From: Saccharibacillus sp. CPCC 101409
GTDB lineage: Bacteria; Bacillota; Bacilli; Paenibacillales; Paenibacillaceae
NCBI RefSeq assembly: GCF_030518235.1
Contig: NZ_JAULSA010000008.1
Coordinates: 62,001 to 126,000 of the forward strand
DNA: 64,000 nucleotides
Direction of reading: 5' to 3'
Below the pieces are notes generated by a model. It was given only the letters and a program-made list of their open reading frames with translations. It did no database searches and was not told the origin of the DNA. The position numbers and the translations under genes are program-made. Below, one piece after another: positions 61,806-64,000 of this stretch; within the stretch, counting starts at the first letter, position 1, and each line of letters begins with the position of its first letter.

Positions 61806-62905
61806 TAAAGAATGTTCACTTGAAAAATATAAAATGTTTTAAAGAACAAGATATCAAGCTTGGCAATCTCACTTTGCTAACTGGTTTGAACGGCGTAGGA
61901 AAATCAACTGTAATACAATCTTTACTTTTGCTTAGACAATCTTATATTCAAGGTGCTATGAAGAATAAAGGATTATCTCTGAATGGAGATTTATTATACT
62001 TAGGTACTGGACAAGATTTGTTGTACGAAAAGGCGGAAAATGAAGAATTAGAGATCCGGCTGGAGTTAGAAAGTTCACCGCCTTTATTTTGGAGTTTTGG
62101 GTATGATAAAGATTCAGATTTATTGCCGATTTTAGAAACTTCTTTTGAAAATGAAGAGGTGACTTTGTTTTCTGAAAATTTCCAATATTTGAGTGCTGAG
62201 AGGCTTGGTCCTAGAACTTATTTTAATCGCTCAAGTTTTGAAGTTAAGCAGCAAAATAGTTTGGGAATTCACGGAGAGTATACTACACATTATCTTTCTG
62301 TACATCAAAATGATCCTATTCCAAATCAATTTCTTAAACACCCGCAAGGAGTAGCTGATACTTTAAAAGCACAGGTTGATGCTTGGCTAAGCATTATTAC
62401 TCCGGGTACAAGATTAGATATTAGCGATTACAATGATATGGATATAACTAGCTTAAGATATCGCTTTGCTGGGGACCGAGACTTGAGCAATTCCTTTCGT
62501 GCAACTAATGTAGGCTTTGGCTTAACTTATACTCTTCCAGTCTTAGTTGCGCTGCTAGTGGCAAAACCAAATTCGATTCTTCTAATTGAGAATCCTGAGG
62601 CTCATTTGCATCCTAAAGGTCAAGCTATAGTTGGACGTTTAATGGCTTTGGCGTCGTTAGGTGGAGTTCAAATTATTACAGAAACTCATAGTGATCATGT
62701 TTTAAATGGTATTCGTCTAGCTGTACATGATAAAGAGATAAGTCCGGGAAATATTTCAATAAACTTTTTTAGCAAAAAAAATAGAATAGGTGCAGTAGAT
62801 CATTTGGTGGATAACTTGCTTATAGATCAAAATGGTAGAATTGAAGATTGGCCAGAAGATTTTTTTGATGAATGGGATAAGATTCTGGATAAATTAATTT
62901 TTTAA
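61802..62905 (+). CDS. AAA/ABC-type ATPase with DUF3696-like C terminus
   Basis: 367 residues. Walker A is GLNGVGKST (28-36), preceded by the typical SMC/RecF-like start KNIKCFKEQDIKLGNLTLL. Walker B is SILLIENPEAHLHPKG (about 258-273), and a conserved ETHSDHVLNGIR follows. The tail GRIEDWPEDFFDEWDKIL matches the DUF3696 domain of predicted defence ATPases. No TOPRIM domain follows, so it is not an OLD nuclease. AT-rich. Probably couples nucleotide hydrolysis to the DUF262 and third proteins. Confidence 0.88.
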   Translation: MIKNVHLKNIKCFKEQDIKLGNLTLLTGLNGVGKSTVIQSLLLLRQSYIQGAMKNKGLSLNGDLLYLGTGQDLLYEKAENEELEIRLELESSPPLFWSFGYDKDSDLLPILETSFENEEVTLFSENFQYLSAERLGPRTYFNRSSFEVKQQNSLGIHGEYTTHYLSVHQNDPIPNQFLKHPQGVADTLKAQVDAWLSIITPGTRLDISDYNDMDITSLRYRFAGDRDLSNSFRATNVGFGLTYTLPVLVALLVAKPNSILLIENPEAHLHPKGQAIVGRLMALASLGGVQIITETHSDHVLNGIRLAVHDKEISPGNISINFFSKKNRIGAVDHLVDNLLIDQNGRIEDWPEDFFDEWDKILDKLIF

Positions 62906-62930
62906 TTTATATAGAAAGGGAAGATTAATT

Positions 62931-63884
62931 TTGGAATTGGTTTTTAACGATCTATGTTTAAATGTCCCGTTAGAAAATGTAGAAAAAGCCAGGTTAAAAA
63001 TGGATCAATTTATAAAGTTAATGGCTGCCTTTTTTAAGGCTATGGGAAGTAAGGATTTACGTACTAATGAAAACTTTATACATTTAGAACTTGCTTCAGA
63101 TTACCGCATTATACAATGGATAAATGATTCAAGCGTAGATAAAGAAGCCAAGAGATTTTTTAAGTCATCAATTACACGTAAGCCTTATATTAATGACCAT
63201 AAAGAATCTCATATTTATTCTAAGTTTTTGTCTTCTGATTTTTTTCACAATGGGTTAAAGTGCGAAGGAATAGGCATTGCGCACCTTCTTGAAGCTATAT
63301 CAATAAGTCTTGAATCAAAGAGTGAATGGAATAGAGACTATTTAAAAATACAATTCATCGAAATTGACGAAGAAAATGATATACAAGAAAACATTATCTA
63401 TGTTAGACATGCAAGTAAAATAGAGCATTTGGATTCGCATCGGTCTTACATAACAGAGGTAAGAGCATTAGAATATCGAGACAATATTGAATGGAGAGAC
63501 CAATTAGATGTTACTTTTCCTAACCTATTATTTTGTGAGCATGCCAAACTCCAATTATCAAAATATAAAAAAGGGGAACCAATTTTAAAACAAATACAAA
63601 TCCGCTTGTTTGAATTGAACAGCCACTTTCAAGATGCAAAAGAAAGAGGGGCCGATTATTCGAATATACCTTCTAAAACTACGCCTGAAAGTAAAGCGAC
63701 TTTAGACGCATATAAGGAAGAACATACTTTTAGATGCCCTGATGGAAAGGGGAGAACTTTTTCGTGGCATGTGCGTATGACACCTGGAGCAGGTAGGATT
63801 TTCTTTTTATATGAAGAGGATGTTGGAAAATGCATCATAGGTCATATAGGAAATAAGTTGAAAACAGTGACAACAACTACCTGA
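62931..63884 (+). CDS. Third protein of the AT-rich cassette, unknown
   Basis: 317 residues from TTG 62931, ten bases after AAAGGG and 25 after the ATPase gene. No family is recognised for residues 1-260, which are helical and charged. The last 60 residues (GKGRTFSWHVRMTPGAGRIFFLYEE, then IIGHIGNKL) resemble the core of RelE/ParE-type toxins, where Arg and Gly-Arg-Ile contacts act on RNA or DNA. This is inference from pattern only. Composition is as AT-rich as the two genes before it. Confidence 0.65.
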   Translation: MELVFNDLCLNVPLENVEKARLKMDQFIKLMAAFFKAMGSKDLRTNENFIHLELASDYRIIQWINDSSVDKEAKRFFKSSITRKPYINDHKESHIYSKFLSSDFFHNGLKCEGIGIAHLLEAISISLESKSEWNRDYLKIQFIEIDEENDIQENIIYVRHASKIEHLDSHRSYITEVRALEYRDNIEWRDQLDVTFPNLLFCEHAKLQLSKYKKGEPILKQIQIRLFELNSHFQDAKERGADYSNIPSKTTPESKATLDAYKEEHTFRCPDGKGRTFSWHVRMTPGAGRIFFLYEEDVGKCIIGHIGNKLKTVTTTT

Positions 63885-63939
63885 ATGTAAAGAATCTTAA
63901 TTTTTAATACCAACTTTATTTGGAGGGAGTGATTAAATA

Positions 63940-64000
63940 ATGGAGTCGTTATCCGAAACGTTCCAAAACGCGAGCTGCCGTACTTCCGGCAGCGGTCCGC
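63940..64000 (+). CDS. Start of an unknown gene (3' end outside window)
   Basis: ATG 63940 follows GGAGGG at 63922-63927, a spacing of 12 bases. The 20 visible codons (MESLSETFQNASCRTSGSGP) are GC-rich again, so the AT-rich cassette ends near 63930. A CTGCCG/CGGCAG inverted pair lies within the visible part. Product unknown. Confidence 0.5.
   Translation, partial: MESLSETFQNASCRTSGSGP

Noticed and set aside
61802..62905. OLD-family nuclease
   Set aside because: The ATPase lacks a TOPRIM domain after the Walker B region; the tail is DUF3696-like.

Overview
The window looks like a chromosome segment of a Gram-positive, high-GC member of the Paenibacillaceae (Paenibacillus or Saccharibacillus type). 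The basis is the GC-rich coding sequence with strong Shine-Dalgarno sites and frequent TTG/GTG starts, an S-layer-homology surface protein, sigma-A type promoters, and a plant-polysaccharide gene content (GH3, GH51, GH43, beta-helix lipoprotein). The genus call is inference from content, not from a marker gene. No rRNA, CRISPR array, insertion sequence or prophage was seen. One complete tRNA (Leu, CAG) is present.

Layout. 1-4100: end of an unknown gene, then a GH3 glycosidase with its two GH3 domains in swapped order, then an intergenic repeat field. 4101-11026: orphan gltD with two alanine-rich insertions, a small secreted protein, and a large GH51 arabinofuranosidase behind an AraR-like operator. 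11040-12170: an AT-rich AbiF/Abi_2 (HEPN) defence locus with an upstream structured RNA; the protein gene is broken by a four-copy CTGAA repeat. 12167-15891: degenerate site-2-protease homologue, AraC regulator plus nucleotidyltransferase-like gene, and a GT2 glycosyltransferase. 16247-24041: GH43 arabinanase lipoprotein and a 1.5-kaa SLH surface protein with nine InlB-type repeats. 24146-30479: a LacI regulator and a PTS sugar operon (AlsE-like epimerase, RpiB-like isomerase, DUF4867, EIIBCA, TIM-barrel protein), with related operators at each promoter. 30632-34915: small HTH gene, tRNA-Leu, MarR and two MATE exporters with a candidate small RNA between them. 34949-40367: three oxidoreductases (OYE, NmrA-like, SDR-like reductase) with TetR regulators. 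40574-47384: VanW-like protein, small membrane proteins, HesB-like protein, and 5-oxoprolinase genes pxpA and a pxpB-pxpC fusion. 47703-60447: beta-helix lipoprotein, MCP-like signalling protein, HAD nucleotidase, SNase, PRISE-type reductase with two HxlR regulators, FAD monooxygenase, GTP cyclohydrolase II plus RibD, CDF transporter and NudC. 60660-63884: an AT-rich three-gene cassette (DUF262 protein, DUF3696-type ATPase, protein of unknown function) that looks like a horizontally acquired defence system.

The arabinan genes fit together: the secreted GH43 cuts arabinan outside, and the GH51 (no signal peptide) would release arabinose from shorter products, with an AraR-like box controlling the GH51. 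The PTS operon reads as uptake and phosphorylation of a sugar, then isomerisation and epimerisation towards fructose 6-phosphate. The best candidates for something new are the AT-rich cassette at 60660-63884, the broken AbiF locus with its RNA, and three families of short (22-26 nt) intergenic repeats that share one layout, besides a separate run of three tandem palindromes at 3722-4011.
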